A DNA stretch of 64,000 nt from Haematobia irritans. Lineage: Eukaryota; Arthropoda; Insecta; Diptera; Muscidae. The notes beneath the pieces were generated by a model. The model saw nothing but the letters and a program-made list of their open reading frames with translations, searched no databases and had not been told where the DNA came from. Positions 32,326 through 44,217 of this stretch are shown here, piece by piece. Positions within the stretch are counted from its first letter, which is position 1. Every line of letters begins with the position of its first letter. The stretch is taken from NCBI RefSeq assembly GCF_050003625.1, contig NC_134397.1, positions 226,176,537 through 226,240,536 on the forward strand, in the 5' to 3' direction. The position numbers were made by a program, and so were the translations under genes.

Positions 32326-33872
32326 CAATTATATACAGCACTAAGTTCGGCCGGGCCGAATCTTAAATATCCACCACCAAGAACCAAATATTAGGGTTTC
32401 TTTGAAATTTCAGGAGGGCTTGAGGACTTGAGGAGTGATAAATGTAAAGATTTCACCTATGAGGACTATATCAGATTCTGGATTTATAAGAAACATTTTT
32501 GTTTGAGTTTTAGAGGAATCATTAAAATCTCTTGTAAGTGTGCAAGAAACTTATAAAATAACGTCTTGATTTCAAATCTGAAATGTGTAGAAGTAAAATC
32601 TGGAAATTTTACATTGAGTTTTAAGCAATTTTCATTATCAGTGCGCCTTCTACACCCTCAAGAAGTGAAGTCGGTGTATATGGAGGCATTACCAAATGGA
32701 CCGATAAAAACTTAATCCGATACACGTTTTTGTGAGCCTAAAATACCAGAATATTTACAATTTCAGGCAAACCAGATAAAAACTACGGTTTCTAGAAACC
32801 CAAGGAGTTAAATCGGGAGATCGTTCTTATGGGCGCTATACTAAAATATGGACCGATACTCACCGTTTCCGGCATACCTCTTTATGACCCGAAAATACCT
32901 TTAGATTTCCAATTTCAGGCAAATAGGACAAAAACTTCGGATTCTAGAAGCCCAAGAAGTAAAATCGGGAAATCGGTCTATATGGTTGCTATACCAAAAT
33001 ATGGACCGAAACTCACCATTTTCGGCACACCTCTTTATGGTAATAAAATACCTCTATATTTCACATTTGAGACAAATTGGATAAAAACTACGGTTTCTAT
33101 AAGCCCAAGACCCCAAATCGGGAGTTCTTTTTATATGGGGACCATACCAAAACATGGACCTATACTCACAATTTTTTATACACGTATTTGTAGTCCTACA
33201 ATACATCTAGATTTCCAATTTCAGGTAAATTGAATAAAAACTGCGGTTTCTATTAGCCCAAGAAGTCAAATCGGGAGATCGGTCTATATGGAGGCTATAC
33301 CAACAAATCGACCGATACTCACAATTTTTGGCACACCTATTTGTGGTCCTACAATACCTCTAGATTTCCAATTTCAGGTAAATTGAATAAAAACTGCGGT
33401 TTCTATAAGCCCAAGAAGTTAAATCGGGAGATCGGCCTATATGAGGGCTATACCAAAACATGGACCGATACTCACCATTTTTGGCACACCTCTTTATGGT
33501 CATAAGATACCTCTAGATTTCAAATTTCAGGCAAATTGGATAAAAACTTCGATTTCTATAAGCTCAAGACCCCAAATCGGGAGGTCGGTTTATATGGGGA
33601 CTATATCAAAACCTAGACCGATATAGCCCATCTTCCGACGTGACCTGCCTGCAGACAAAAGACGAGTTTGTGCAAAATTTCAGCACGATTGCTTCATTAT
33701 TGAAGACTATAGCGTTATTACAGCGGACAGACGGACATCGTTATATCGTCTTAGAATTTCTCCCTGATCAAGAATATATACTTCATATAGTCGGAAATCG
33801 ATGTTTCGATGTGTTACAAACGGAATGACAAACTTATCATACCCCCGTCACCATTCTATGGTGGTGGGTATA
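32326..33872 (+). mobile_element. Family E element E3, complete
   Basis: h-end CAATTATATACAGCAC with the hairpin TTCGGCCGGGCCGAA, then a unique head. Units are exactly 153 bp apart (TGGACC-type sites at 32849, 33002, 33155, 33308, 33461). The tail reads CAGACAAAAGACGAG, GACAGACGGACATCG and GATCAAGAATATATAC. The t-end is a hairpin, CACCAT and ATGGTG within TACCC and GGGTA. Confidence 0.94.
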
Positions 33873-34018
33873 AAAATTAAAAATTATTCTGATAGACATA
33901 CAGGATGAAATTCCTAAAGGAATGAAATCATAAAGAGATTGTGCATTAGATAAAAACAAGTGTTTAAAAGCGAAAGATCGGCTGGAAAACTGAAACTCAC
34001 ACGTCAAATCTATGCCAA
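33873..34018 (+). repeat. Right copy of the direct repeat flanking E3
   Basis: Homologous to 30983-31150, and also followed by the 29-bp minisatellite. E3 is thus bracketed by two copies of unique segment plus minisatellite. Confidence 0.85.
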
Positions 34019-34240
34019 AAATAGTAGAAATAAAATTTTGACAAAATTTTCTATAGAAATAAAATCTCTAGGAATGAAATTTTGGCAAAATTTGTTATAC
34101 GAATAAAATTTTGACAAAATTTTTTCAACAAAAAATTTTTTTTTACAACATTTTCTCTAAGAACAAAATGTTGACAAAATTTTCTATAGAAAAAATCGAA
34201 AAGAGTTTGGCAAAATTTTCTATAAAAAAATTGTCAAATA
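34019..34240. repeat. 29-bp minisatellite, short decayed array
   Basis: About seven units of the same type as at 31205, ending GTCAAATAGAAATCAAAA as the first array does. Confidence 0.85.
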
Positions 34241-34411
34241 GAAATCAAAAATTCCAAAATGAGATTTTTTATTAGACAGGTTTTTTGTAAAATTTTCTTC
34301 AAATTTTGGTAGATCATTTTTAGCTCGTGTAGCAACGGTGACTACATCCCCATCTCTACTAATAAAACTCATCATCACTTCCTATAACTTCCAGTGTTTT
34401 TCATTACAACG

Positions 34412-34474
34412 ATATTTTACAACAATATGTAAGTACCGGTGTCAATCCGTTACTTACATATTGTTGTAAAATAT
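34412..34474. repeat. 28-bp-arm hairpin
   Basis: ATATTTTACAACAATATGTA at 34412 onward is inverted at 34447-34474 with one mismatch and a 7-nt loop. Isolated; possibly a tiny foldback element. Confidence 0.85.
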
Positions 34475-34552
34475 TGTGTGACTCTGGAGTTCTTTCTCCA
34501 TAACTGTCTCATGTGATCCTGAGATCCCCAATCCTCTTTAGAAAATTCCATA

Positions 34553-35200
34553 CACTGAAAAAATATTGTCGTGAGGCCAAAGATTTCATGTCTTTAAAAT
34601 ACGAATACAAATTTTGCTTAACGTAGAAGACGCATTTCTCTAATATAAAGTTTTTTCTTTGTCCAAAAGTCGATAAAATTTTCAATGAAGTCGTTTTGTC
34701 CTTATAATTAAGTGATTTGACTTAAAAATGGGTATCATAACATAAAAGAAAAAATTTTGGGCTAAGGTCAACTTGACTTTAATAATTCAGAAAAAATCTT
34801 TAAAATTAATGGAATTGTCTTTAACTTTGTTGCCTTTTTGGATCTTGACTACAAAGCAAAAAATCAGTCAAAAATTCATGTTTTCCAACACTTTATTTTA
34901 AAGGCGTTTTTTTACTAGAAACTTAGCATAATTTATACTTCCAGTAGAGTCTGAATTTGGAAAATAAAGTGGTCGTTAACTCGTTATTAAAGGACTTTGA
35001 TAGCATATGAAGAAAAAAAGCTGAAAAACCCAAACATTAAGATTTGCTTCCTAGAAGCAAGTACACAAAACCCAAATTTAAAAGACTGTTTTGTCTTAAC
35101 AGTATCCTTACTTGTATTCTCCGCTTCTTTGGTTCGGAATCAATACCAAAATTGTTAAAGTAAAGACAAAATCTTTGAAGCCGGGCATGCTTTTTTTTTT
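34553..35200 (+). mobile_element. M1 element, second copy
   Basis: TA followed by CACTGAAAAAAATATTGTCG. It matches 1408-2061 throughout. The right TIR is degraded after GGCATGCTTTTTTTTTT. Confidence 0.85.
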
Positions 35201-35424
35201 CTTTGCAGAAACTTAGTTCTTCATCGGACCCGTATAACATTATTCATGGGGTTTTATCTAAATGTGGACCTATATGAACCGAATTTGTGTTTATTTAAGG
35301 GTACATGCCACCGTTACCAGAATTGTTTCACAATAAATTTTGATTAACTCCAAGTCGATCGACTTAGAATGTTAATAGGGTTATAGACTAACTTTCTAAC
35401 GTTGATTAACTCGGCAACAGTGCA

Positions 35425-35530
35425 TCGATTAAATTTGGTGATGAAGCTTCCGCCTTGCAACACAAGGATCATGGGTTCAATAACAATTTTGACCGAATAC
35501 CAAAAAGTATTCGTTGCAATATTTCCCCAA
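35425..35530 (+). mobile_element. SINE head fragment
   Basis: CCGCCTTGCAACACAAGGAT, ATGGGTTCAATAA and ACCGAATACCAAAAAGT align to the tRNA-like head of the SINE, with the B box decayed. The body is missing. Confidence 0.65.
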
Positions 35531-35982
35531 CAAATTCAAAGAAAAAAAAAAACAAACTCGAAATTGATAAATTTTCATTATTATGATTGCATTCTTTGAA
35601 ATGTGCACGCAATTCATTATACTCTTTGAAGAGTGTTTAGTATCCTAGAATGTGGTTTTGGGGGAAGCGAAGTGGCATGGAGGTGAAACCATCAATCAGA
35701 TGAAAAGTACTTTGGTGGATGTACAAGATATACTCACATTAATATCTACTGTTAATGAGTTTCATTTGTATTTATTTCAGTAATTAAATAGGATGTGTAC
35801 ATACTTCTACAATTTTCACTAAGGTGCACTTAGAAAACATCTACAGTAGATGATGAAATTAAGCAGACGTATTTCGACTGATAATTCAAATGGTACCAAT
35901 TAAGTTTATTTTATTTGTTGAGTTTGTGGGAAATGTTGCGTTTTATTTGATTGAGAATTTTTTATTCTATATTAAACTTAAA
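35531..35982. other. No gene seen
   Basis: AT-rich DNA without a recognisable repeat or ORF. Confidence 0.45.
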
Positions 35983-37891
35983 CTAGTATATGCAGCAGTA
36001 AGTTCGGCCGGGCCGAATCTTAAATACCCACCACCTTGAATCAAATATTAGGGTTTCCTTTTTGAAATTTCAGGGGGGTTTGGGGACAGATCAAGTAGAG
36101 CAGTTCATCCAGTACACTTCCCGCAGAAAAATTTAAAGATGTTACCTATGAAGACTATATCAGATTCTGGATTTATAAGAACCATTTTTGTTGGAGTTTT
36201 AGAGGAATCATTAACATCTCTTGTAAGTGTGCAAGAAAATTATAAAATAACGTCTTGATTTGAAATCTTAAATCTGTAGAAGTTAAATCTGGAAATTTTA
36301 CATTGAGTTTCAAGCAGTTTTCAAGATCAGTGCGCCTTCTACACCCTCAAGAAGTGAAGTCGGTCTATATGGAGGCATTACCAATTGAACCGATAAAAAC
36401 TTAATCCGATACACTTTTTTGTGAGCCTAAAATACCAGAATATTTACAATTTCAGGCAAATCGCATAAAAACTACGCTTTCTAGAAACCCAAGGAGTTAA
36501 ATCGGGAGATCGTTCTTATGGGGATATACTGAAATATGGACCGATACTCACCGTTTTCGGCACACCTCTTTATGACCCGAATCTAGAGGTATTTTCGATA
36601 CCCCGATATAGAGGTATTTTCGATCCCCCGATTTTACTTCTTGAGCTTCTAGAAACCGTAGTTTTTAATCAATTTGCCTGAAATTTGAAATATAGAAGTA
36701 TTTTAGAACCACAAAGAGGTGTGCTAAAAATGGTGAGTATCGGTCCATGTTTTGGTATAGCCCCCATATAGACCGATCCCCCGATTTTATTTCTTGGGCT
36801 TATAAAGACCGTAGTTTACATACAATTCGCCTGAAATTGTAATTCTGGAGGCATTTTAGGACCATAAAGAGGTGTGCCAAAAATGCCGAGTATCGGTTCA
36901 TGTTTTGGTATAGCCCCCATATAGACCGATCCCCCGATTTTACTTCTTGAGCTTCTAGAAACCGTAGTTTTCATCCAATTCGCCTGAAATTGGAAATCTG
37001 GAGGTATTTTAGCACCATAAAGAGGTGTGCCAAAAAAGGTGTGTATCGGTCCATGTTTTGGTATAGCCCCCATATAGACCGATCCCCCGATTTTATTTCT
37101 TGTGCCTCTAGAACCCGTAGTTTTTAATCAATTCGCCTGAAATTAGAAATCTGGAGCTATTTTAGGACCATAAAGAGGTGTGCCAAAAATGACGAGTATC
37201 GGTCCATGTTTTGGTATAGCCCCCATATAGACCGACCCCCCGATTTTACTTCTTGGGCTTATAAAGAGGTGTGCCAAAAATGGTTAGTATCGGTCCCTGT
37301 TTTGGTATATATTCAATTCACGAGAAATTGGAAATCTAGAAGTATTTTAGGACCATACAGAGGTATGCCGAAAACGGTGAGTATCGGTCCATGTTTATGG
37401 AATAGCCCTGTAAGACAAATCTTCCCATTTAACTCCTAGAGTTTCTAGAAACCGTAGTTTTTATTCGATTTGCCTGAAATTGTAAATATTTAGTTATTAT
37501 CACTCCATTTGGTAAGGCCTCTATATAGACCGATTTAACTTCTTGGGGGTATAGAAGGCGCAGTGATCATAAAAAGTGTTAGAAACTGAATGTAAAATGT
37601 CCATATTTTAATCATTTAAATTAAGAAGGTGAAAATCTACACATTTTAGATTTCAAATCAAGGAGTTATTTCATCATTTGCTTGCATACTTACAGGAGAT
37701 GTTAATGATTCCTCTAAAACTAAAAAAATGTTTCTTATAAATCCGGAACTTAATATAGTCTTCATAAGTAATATCTGATCTGCTTGGGAGAATTAAACCC
37801 CCTGAAATTTTCAAAGGAAACTATGACGTCTGATTCATGGTGGTGGGTATTTAAGATTCGGCCCGGCCGAACTTACTGCTGTATATACTTG
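35983..37891. mobile_element. Family E inverted dimer with two h-ends and no t-end
   Basis: Left arm in + orientation: hairpin TTCGGCCGGGCCGAA at 36003-36017, unique head, one to two units. Near 36580 the orientation flips. The right arm in - orientation carries about five units and the same unique head, and ends with TTCGGCCCGGCCGAA at 37857-37871 and ATACTTG. Both tails are lost. The junction region GAATCTAGAGGTATTTTCGA is partly duplicated (near 36579 and 36603). Confidence 0.9.
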
Positions 37892-39084
37892 TTTTTATAT
37901 AGTACCAACCTTCAAATGATTCGTGTCAAAATTTGACGTCTCTAAGTCAATTAGTTTGTGAGATAGACCGCCTTTTGTGAAGCAACTTTTGTTATTGTGA
38001 AAAAAATGGAAAAAAAGGAATTTCGTGTTTTGATAAAATACTGTTTTCTGAAGGGGAAAAATACGGTGGAAGCAAAAATTTGGCTTGATAATGAGTTTTC
38101 GGACTCTGTCCCAAGAAAATCAACAATAATTGATTGAACTCAAGCGTGGTGAAATGAGCACGGAGGACGGTAAACGCAGTGGACGGCCGAAAGAGGTGGT
38201 TACCAACGAAAACATCAAAAAAATCCACAAAATGATTTTGAATGACCGTAAAATGAAGTTGATCGAGATAGCAGAGGCCTTAAAGATATCAAAGGAACGT
38301 GTTGGTCATATCATTCATCAATATTTGGATATGCGGAAGCTCTGTGCAAAGCGGGTACCGCGCGAGCTCACATTTGACCAAAAACAACAACGTGTTGATG
38401 ATTCTGAGCGGTGTTTGCAGATGTTAACTCGTAATACACCCGAGTTTTTCCGTCGATATGTGACAATGGATGAAAAATGGCTCCATCACTACACTCCTGA
38501 GTCCAATCGACAGTCGGCTGAGTGGACAGCGACCGGTGAACCGTCTCCGAAGCGTGGAAAGACTCAAAAGTCCGCTGGCAAAGTAATGGCCTCTGTTTTT
38601 TGGGATGCACATGAAATAATTTTTATCGATTATCTTGAGAAGGGAAAAACCATCAACAGTGACTATTATATGGCGTTATTGGAGCGTATGAAGGTCGAAA
38701 TCGAGGCAAAACGGCCCCATATGAAGAAGAAAAAAGTGTTGTTCCACCAAGACAACGCACCGTGCCACAAGTCATTGAGAACGATGGCAAAAATTCATGA
38801 ATTGGGCTTCGAATTGCTGCCCCACCCACCGTATTCTCCAGATCTGGCCCCCAGCGACTTTTTCTTGTTCTCAGACCTGAAAAGGATGCTCGCAGGGAAA
38901 AATTTTGGCTGCAATGAAGAGGTGAAGCAAAACCAAAGGAGTACTACCAAAATGGTATCAAAAAATTTAAAGTCGTTATAATCGTTGTATCGCCCTTGAA
39001 GGGAACTATGTTGAATAATAAAAACGAATTTTGACAAAAAATGTGTTTTTCTTTGTTAGACCGGGGACTTATCAGCCAACCTGT
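37892..39084 (+). mobile_element. mariner-3, irritans group, 5' TIR missing
   Basis: Starts within the mariner leader (ATATAGTACCAACCTTCAAA), directly after the h-end of the E dimer, so the left TIR and about 70 bp are absent. The right TIR AGACCGGGGACTTATCAGCC spans 39058-39084, followed by TA and family E sequence. Confidence 0.94.
38006..38981 (+). pseudogene. mariner transposase, DD34D, irritans group, nearly complete
   Basis: The best mariner coding remnant in the window. ATG at 38006 opens MEKKEFRVLIKYCFLKGK. A net 8-bp deletion near 38135 shifts the frame around codon 45. The frame then stays open from 38130 to 38981. All catalytic Asps are present: MDEKWLHHY (Thr to Lys after DE), HQDNAPCH and YSPDLAPSDFFLF, with 34 residues between the last two. 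The KTQKSAG linker lost from mariner-1 is retained. A deletion of about 28 bp near 38928 changes the C-terminus to VKQNQRSTTKMVSK and ends it early. Two indels are enough to inactivate it. Confidence 0.96.
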
Positions 39085-39086
39085 TA

Positions 39087-39592
39087 GGATAAAAACTTCG
39101 GATTCTAGAAGCCCAAGAAGTAAAATCGGGAAATCGGTCTATATGGGGGATATACCAGAATATTGACCGATGCTCACCATTTTCGGCACACCTCTTTATG
39201 GTCCTAAAATACCTCTAGATTTCCAATTTCAGACAATTTGGATAAAAACTACGGTTTCTATAAGCCCAAGACTTTAAGTCGGGAGGTCGGTTTATATGGG
39301 GACTATATCAAAACCTGGACCGATATAGCCCATATTCGAACTTGACCTGCCTGCAGACAAAAGACGAGTTCGTGCAAAATTACAGCACGATTGCTTCATT
39401 ATTGAAGACTGTAGCGTGATTACAACAGACAGATAGACAGACGGACAGACGAACATCGTTATATCGTCTTAGAATTTCTCCCTGATCAAGAATATATATA
39501 CTTTATATAGTCGAAAATCGATATTTCGTTGTGTTACAAACGGAATGACAAACTTATTATACCCCCGTCACCATTCTATGGTGGTAGGTATA
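39087..39592 (+). mobile_element. Family E tail fragment E5
   Basis: Part of two units, then GACGAGTTCGTGCAAAATT, GACAGATAGACAGACGG, GATCAAGAATATATATACTT and the t-end hairpin CACCAT/ATGGTG. It joins family C exactly at ATATGGGAAAC. Confidence 0.88.
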
Positions 39593-39956
39593 AAAATATG
39601 GGAAACATTTAAATCTGAAGCAATTTTAAGGGAACTTTGCAAAAGTGTATTTATGACTTATCGGTCGATAGATATGTATTCATTGGATTCATTTTAGAAG
39701 TTTTCGACTAAGAAGTGTCGGTTTTACAAGGAAAATGTGGGTAAAATACCCAATATGCCCAATTTTGCCGAAATCACAAAAATACATATATATGGGAGTT
39801 ATATCTAAATCTGAACCGATTTCAACCAAATTTGGCGTGCAAAGCTACAATGTTAATTCCACTTCCTGTGCAAAATTTTACTTAAATCGGATTACAACTT
39901 TAACCTCTGTTGTCATATGAGTGAAAATCGGGGAAAAGATGTATATTTGAACTATA
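39593..39956 (+). mobile_element. Family C fragment C6
   Basis: ATATGGGAAACATTTAAATC followed by one and a half units. Interrupted at a TA by a DD37E transposon, with no C sequence on the far side. Confidence 0.85.
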
Positions 39957-39958
39957 TA

Positions 39959-40941
39959 AAGGGTGATACGGTCAAAGTTTGGTCAATATAAACTTGACGT
40001 ATTTCTTTCAATTTTGCATTTAAAAAACCTGAACACCCCTCATTTTGAAGGTGTATGTGTGTAGAATGTTGCTCCTAGTTTGATTTTGGAATTCACTCTT
40101 CAGTTGTCAAAATGCCGTCCAAGCAAGAAGAGCAGCGTATCAAAATTTTGCTCGCGCATCGCGAAAATCCGAGCTACTCGCACGCAAAGCTGGCAAAATC
40201 GCTAAAAGTTGCCAAATCAACCGTTACAAATGTAATTAAAGGGTTTGGGGAACGTTTGTCGACAGCCAGGAAGTCTGGATCGGGGGGAAATCGAAAACCG
40301 GAAACCGCTGAGACGACAAAGAGAGTTGCCGGTAGTTTCAAGCGAAACACTAACCTCTCTCTCCGAGATGCCGCAAATAAGCTGGGTGTATCGTCTACAA
40401 CCGTGCATCGAGCCAAAAAACGAGCCGGACTATCGACTTACAAGAAGGTAGTGACTCCAAATCGCGATGATAAACAAAATACGACGGCCAAAGCGCGATC
40501 TCGGAGGCTGTACAAGATGATGCTGACGAAGTTTGACTGCGTGGTAATGGACGACGAAACCCACGTCAAAGCCGACTACAAGCAGCTTACGGGACATGAG
40601 TTTTATACGGCAAAAGGAAGGGGAAAGGTAGCAGATATTTTCAAGCACATGAAATTGTCAAAGATCTGGTTTGGCAAGCCATCTGTACCTGTGGCTTGAA
40701 AAGCAGCATTTTCATAGCTTCCGGGACTGTCAACCAAGAAATTTACGTGAAAGAGTGTTTGAATAAACGTCTGCTGCCTTTCCTAAAGAAACACGGTTGT
40801 TCCGTACTGTTTTGGCCGGATTTGGCATTGTGCCATTACGGTAAAAAGGTCATGGAGTGGTACGCTGCCAACAACGTGCAGGTGGTTCCCAAGGACAAGA
40901 ACCCTCCCAAAACGCCAGAGCTCCGCCCAATTGAGAAATTT
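39959..40941 (+). mobile_element. DD37E (ITmD37E-type) element, 3'-truncated
   Basis: TA at 39957-39958, then the TIR AAGGGTGATACGGTCAAAG. It matches the complete copy at 52317-53573 up to CCAATTGAGAAATT near 40941, then ends in unrelated sequence. The right TIR is missing. Confidence 0.92.
40112..40941 (+). pseudogene. DD37E transposase, broken copy 1
   Basis: A Tc1/mariner-superfamily transposase of the DD37E group known from mosquitoes and other dipterans. ATG at 40112 (MPSKQEEQRIKILLA). Two helix-turn-helix motifs follow: SHAKLAKSLKVAKSTVTNVI, and LSLRDAANKLGVSSTTVHRA. The first catalytic Asp is in VVMDDETHVKADY. A 13-bp deletion between repeated CAAAG near 40663 shifts the frame and stops it at 40699. 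The other frame (40696 on) continues with FWPDLALCHYG (second Asp) and PELRPIEKF (Glu); 37 residues lie between. Truncated after the Glu. Confidence 0.95.
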
Positions 40942-41087
40942 TTTGTCATTGTAGATTATTTTATGTGAAGATAGCTGAACCATATTTAAACAATCATTTT
41001 AAGGTTTGGAAAACTCATCAATTTACTTTTTCGGTAGAAAATCGTAAAAAAAGAAACCAAAATGGGATATATAGCCTAACATTAAAA

Positions 41088-41280
41088 CACTGAAAACTAT
41101 TGTCGTGAGCCCAAAGATTTTATGTCGTTAAAATGGGAATGCGAATTTAGCTTAGAATAGACGACGCATTTCTTCCATATTAAATTTTTTCCATCCAAAG
41201 TCGATAAACTTTTAGATGAAGTCGTTTTGTCCATATAATTAAGCGATTCTACTTCTATTTTGACTAAGGTCAAATGCAAA
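41088..41280 (+). mobile_element. M1 fragment
   Basis: CACTGAAAACTATTGTCGTG and following sequence match the first 190 bp of M1. The rest is absent. Confidence 0.75.
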
Positions 41281-41283
41281 TGC

Positions 41284-41390
41284 GGATCTAAAAAGAACAT
41301 TTGCACTACTTTTTGGGCGACGATTTTTTTTTGCTGGGAAGAAAAAAAAAGCGTCGCCAAAGAAGTAGTGAAAATGTTCTTTTTCGATCC
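41284..41390. repeat. Long-arm foldback, about 39-bp arms
   Basis: GGATCTAAAAAGAACATTTG, continuing to GGGCGACG at 41322, is inverted by 41352-41390, with few mismatches and a 29-nt loop (TTTTTTTTTTGCTGGGAAG). The loop contains the TTGCTGGG end also seen at 41784 and 57720. Confidence 0.8.
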
Positions 41391-42836
41391 GAAAGTGGAC
41401 CCAGTGTTTTGTATGTGAATTAAGAAATTTTGTGCTATTTTGACATATAAACAATTTTTTTATGATGTTTAATGCATTATAACGGTTGTCTGGAACGTTT
41501 GACATTAAATATTTTCATAAATTCGCAATTTTTCTAGAAAGAAATTTAGCATTTTTTTGGCAAAATTTAAAAAATTTGTACCATTTTGTTAATTCTTAAT
41601 CTATTGTTAGCCTATTTTAAACAAAAAATAAATTAAATTTTCCAATAATAATATGAAAACCGCGAGTTATAAAAAATTAACTCAAATGAACTTCATGTGC
41701 AGTTAAAATAAAGAACATATTTGGGAGGACATTTTTGAAAGTGTTTTTAAAGTTGTGCCTTTAGAAGTACTTCCATTTTTTTTTTGCTGGGTACACTCGC
41801 ACACGTAAGCGACATTTTTCTATCCAGTAAAGAACAAATCATCGAAATCGCTTATTACATATTTGGTATTATTACAGATTTGGTAACTAAAGCAAAATTT
41901 CATAAACTCGAGGTAACCAAATTTCAAAGCCAGTCCGTGGACAAACTCATAAATTTGCCAAATTAGACGAAAAAACCTCACAAAGATACAAAATTAGATT
42001 GTTGTGCAAAAGTTGCAGAATTATTTCCAAACAAATGTGGTGTGCATTGGTGGATAGTCAAAAAATTGCGTATATACTCACTTTAGTCCTCAACTGTATC
42101 ATGATGTACTTGTATATGTGTACATATGTGTGAGTTAGTATGGCAAATAGATGCATTATTTATTTTATTGCGATCCTTTTTTGTTTGTTTTGCCATCAAA
42201 CAACGTAAAGTGGTGTTTTATGCCCAGGAAAGCTTTGCACACATTAAGTTCAGGTGTTTCTGATGAGAAATCATCTATGGACTTGTGGCCCTTCGCTTGG
42301 ATGCAACATCATAAACCCACCCACCAAATCCGTAATTTGACCAAGTAATGGATTATAATTAAAATGCAAATTACGCATTCTTATCGCCGCAAAGCATCAT
42401 TATCTCATTTTCTTAATTCTATCATTGAAATTTAAGAGCATGTGCAAAATTTGTATGAGGTATGCGAAAATTGTAATATGATAAAATGTTCATTTTATGT
42501 ATTGTAAATCATAAAATGAACATTTGTTGTTACAATTATAAATAACATTGAATCGCGTTAAAGTGAGGTTATTTGGAAGAGGTAGGAGATTTCATATGTG
42601 ATTAATGACATAGATGAGCGATACTGAAAAGAAAAGGACGTACGCAGAGCGGTGGGCCTGATTCGCATTTGATTCGCACTAAGAGACAAATGTTTTGTCT
42701 AACCAGAGTCAAGAACAAAGACCACTCATTATGCAAGGATTATTTCGGTTATTTAAGATCTAGATATAGCGTGGCAAACAAATTAATGCAAATCAACCTA
42801 ATGGGCCGAATGCCCGCCTGGGTATCGCTGCTGAAT
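41391..42836. other. No gene recognised; hairpin at 42470-42537
   Basis: AT-rich low-copy DNA. ATAAAATGTTCATTTTATG is inverted by CATAAAATGAACATTT, inside ATTGTAA/TTACAAT. Near 41771 a T-run ends TTGCTGGG. A 65-codon frame at 42151 has no support. Confidence 0.5.
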
Positions 42837-43180
42837 GGGAGCCACTCTGGTGCAATGGTTAGCATGCCCGCCATACACAAGGTCGTGGGTTCTATTCCTG
42901 CTTCGACCGAACACCAAAAAGTTTTTCAGTGGTGGATTATCCCACCTCAGTAATGCTGGTGACATTTCTGAGGGTTTCAAAACTTCTCTAAGTGGTTTCA
43001 CTGCAATCTGGAACGTTGTTCGGACTCGGCTATAAAAAGGAGGTCCCTTATCATTGAGCTTACCATGTAATCGGGCAGCACTCAGTGATAACAGAGAAGT
43101 TCGCCGATGTGGCATCACAATGGACTCAATAGTCTAAGTGAGCCTGATACATCGGGCTGCCACCTAACCTAACCTAACCT
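42837..43180 (+). mobile_element. tRNA-derived SINE
   Basis: Head GTGCAATGGTTAGCATGCCC, with part of the anticodon-like stem deleted; B box GGTTCTATTCC (one change). Full body, and tail CACCTAACCTAACCTAACCT. I cannot define a target duplication. Confidence 0.88.
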
Positions 43181-43527
43181 AAGTCTGATATAATTTAATT
43201 TGAATATTAAAATGAGTATTCGGAGTAAAGAGAATAGACATTCGGAACCAAGAGAATAGGCATTTGAAAAAAAGTAGGACGTGTTTTTGGCTTGGAAGAG
43301 CATTTTATGTATGTGTGGACATGTCTTTTGTTTATCATTTCGGCATTATGGGTTTATTTTTTGGTTCGTCAAAAGAAATCGGAACGTAGGAATAAGTCAA
43401 AATATTCAAACAAAGGAAATAAAAAAAATAAAAACTCTGGAAAATAAATAAAAATTACAAAGGGATCTTCATAAAAAATAACGAAAGGGCACTTTACTCT
43501 TTTAAGAGTTGGGACAGTAAAATGAAA
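43181..43527. other. No gene seen
   Basis: AT-rich spacer with no recognisable repeat. Confidence 0.4.
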
Positions 43528-43751
43528 CAAGTAAATTCGGCCACGCCGAATCTTATGTACCCTCCACCATGGATTGCATAGAAACTTGTACTAAAGACTG
43601 TCATCCACAATCGAATTACTTGGGTTGCGGTAACACTTGCCAATGGCAAGTTATCTTAAAACTTCTTAACACCGTCTTCTCAATTGTAAGTTAGTTCATA
43701 CTTATATTAGACAAAAAAACGGCCGATTAAATACGTATATAATTCAGTTTA

Positions 43752-43990
43752 ACAAAATTCTCTATAGAAATAAAATTTTGACAAAATTTTCTATAGAAAT
43801 AAAATCTTGCCAAAATTTTATATAGAAATAAAATGTTGACAAAATTTTCTATAGAAATAAAATTTTGACAAAATTTTCTATAGAAATAAAATGTTGACAA
43901 AATTGTGTATAGTAATAAAATTTTGACAAAAATTTCTATAGTAATAAAATTTTGACAAAATTTTCTATTGAAATAAAATTTTGGTAGATT
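43752..43990. repeat. 29-bp minisatellite within B7
   Basis: Eight units of AAAATTTTGACAAAATTTT plus CTATAGAAAT, ending TTTTGGTAGATTATTTGTGG at the start of the 153-bp units. Confidence 0.92.
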
Positions 43991-44217
43991 ATTTGTGGGG
44001 ATCGGCTATATATAACTATAGACCGATATGGACCAATTTTGGTATGGTTGTTAGCGGCCATTTACTAGCGCAATGTACCAAATTTCACCAAGTACCAAAT
44101 TTCTACAGGATCGGATGAATTTTGCTCCTCCAAGAGCTCCGGAGGTCAAATCTGGGGATCGGTTTAAATGGGGGTTATATATAATTAAGACCGGTATAGT
44201 TATATAACAAGTAAGAA

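Noticed and set aside
30983..34018. LTR retrotransposon with the direct repeats as LTRs
   Set aside because: The repeats lack TG/CA ends, no primer-binding site or gag-pol is present, and the interior is a family E element.
42151..42348. 65-codon ORF in low-copy DNA
   Set aside because: No domain, no recognisable homology, and flanked by AT-rich hairpins.
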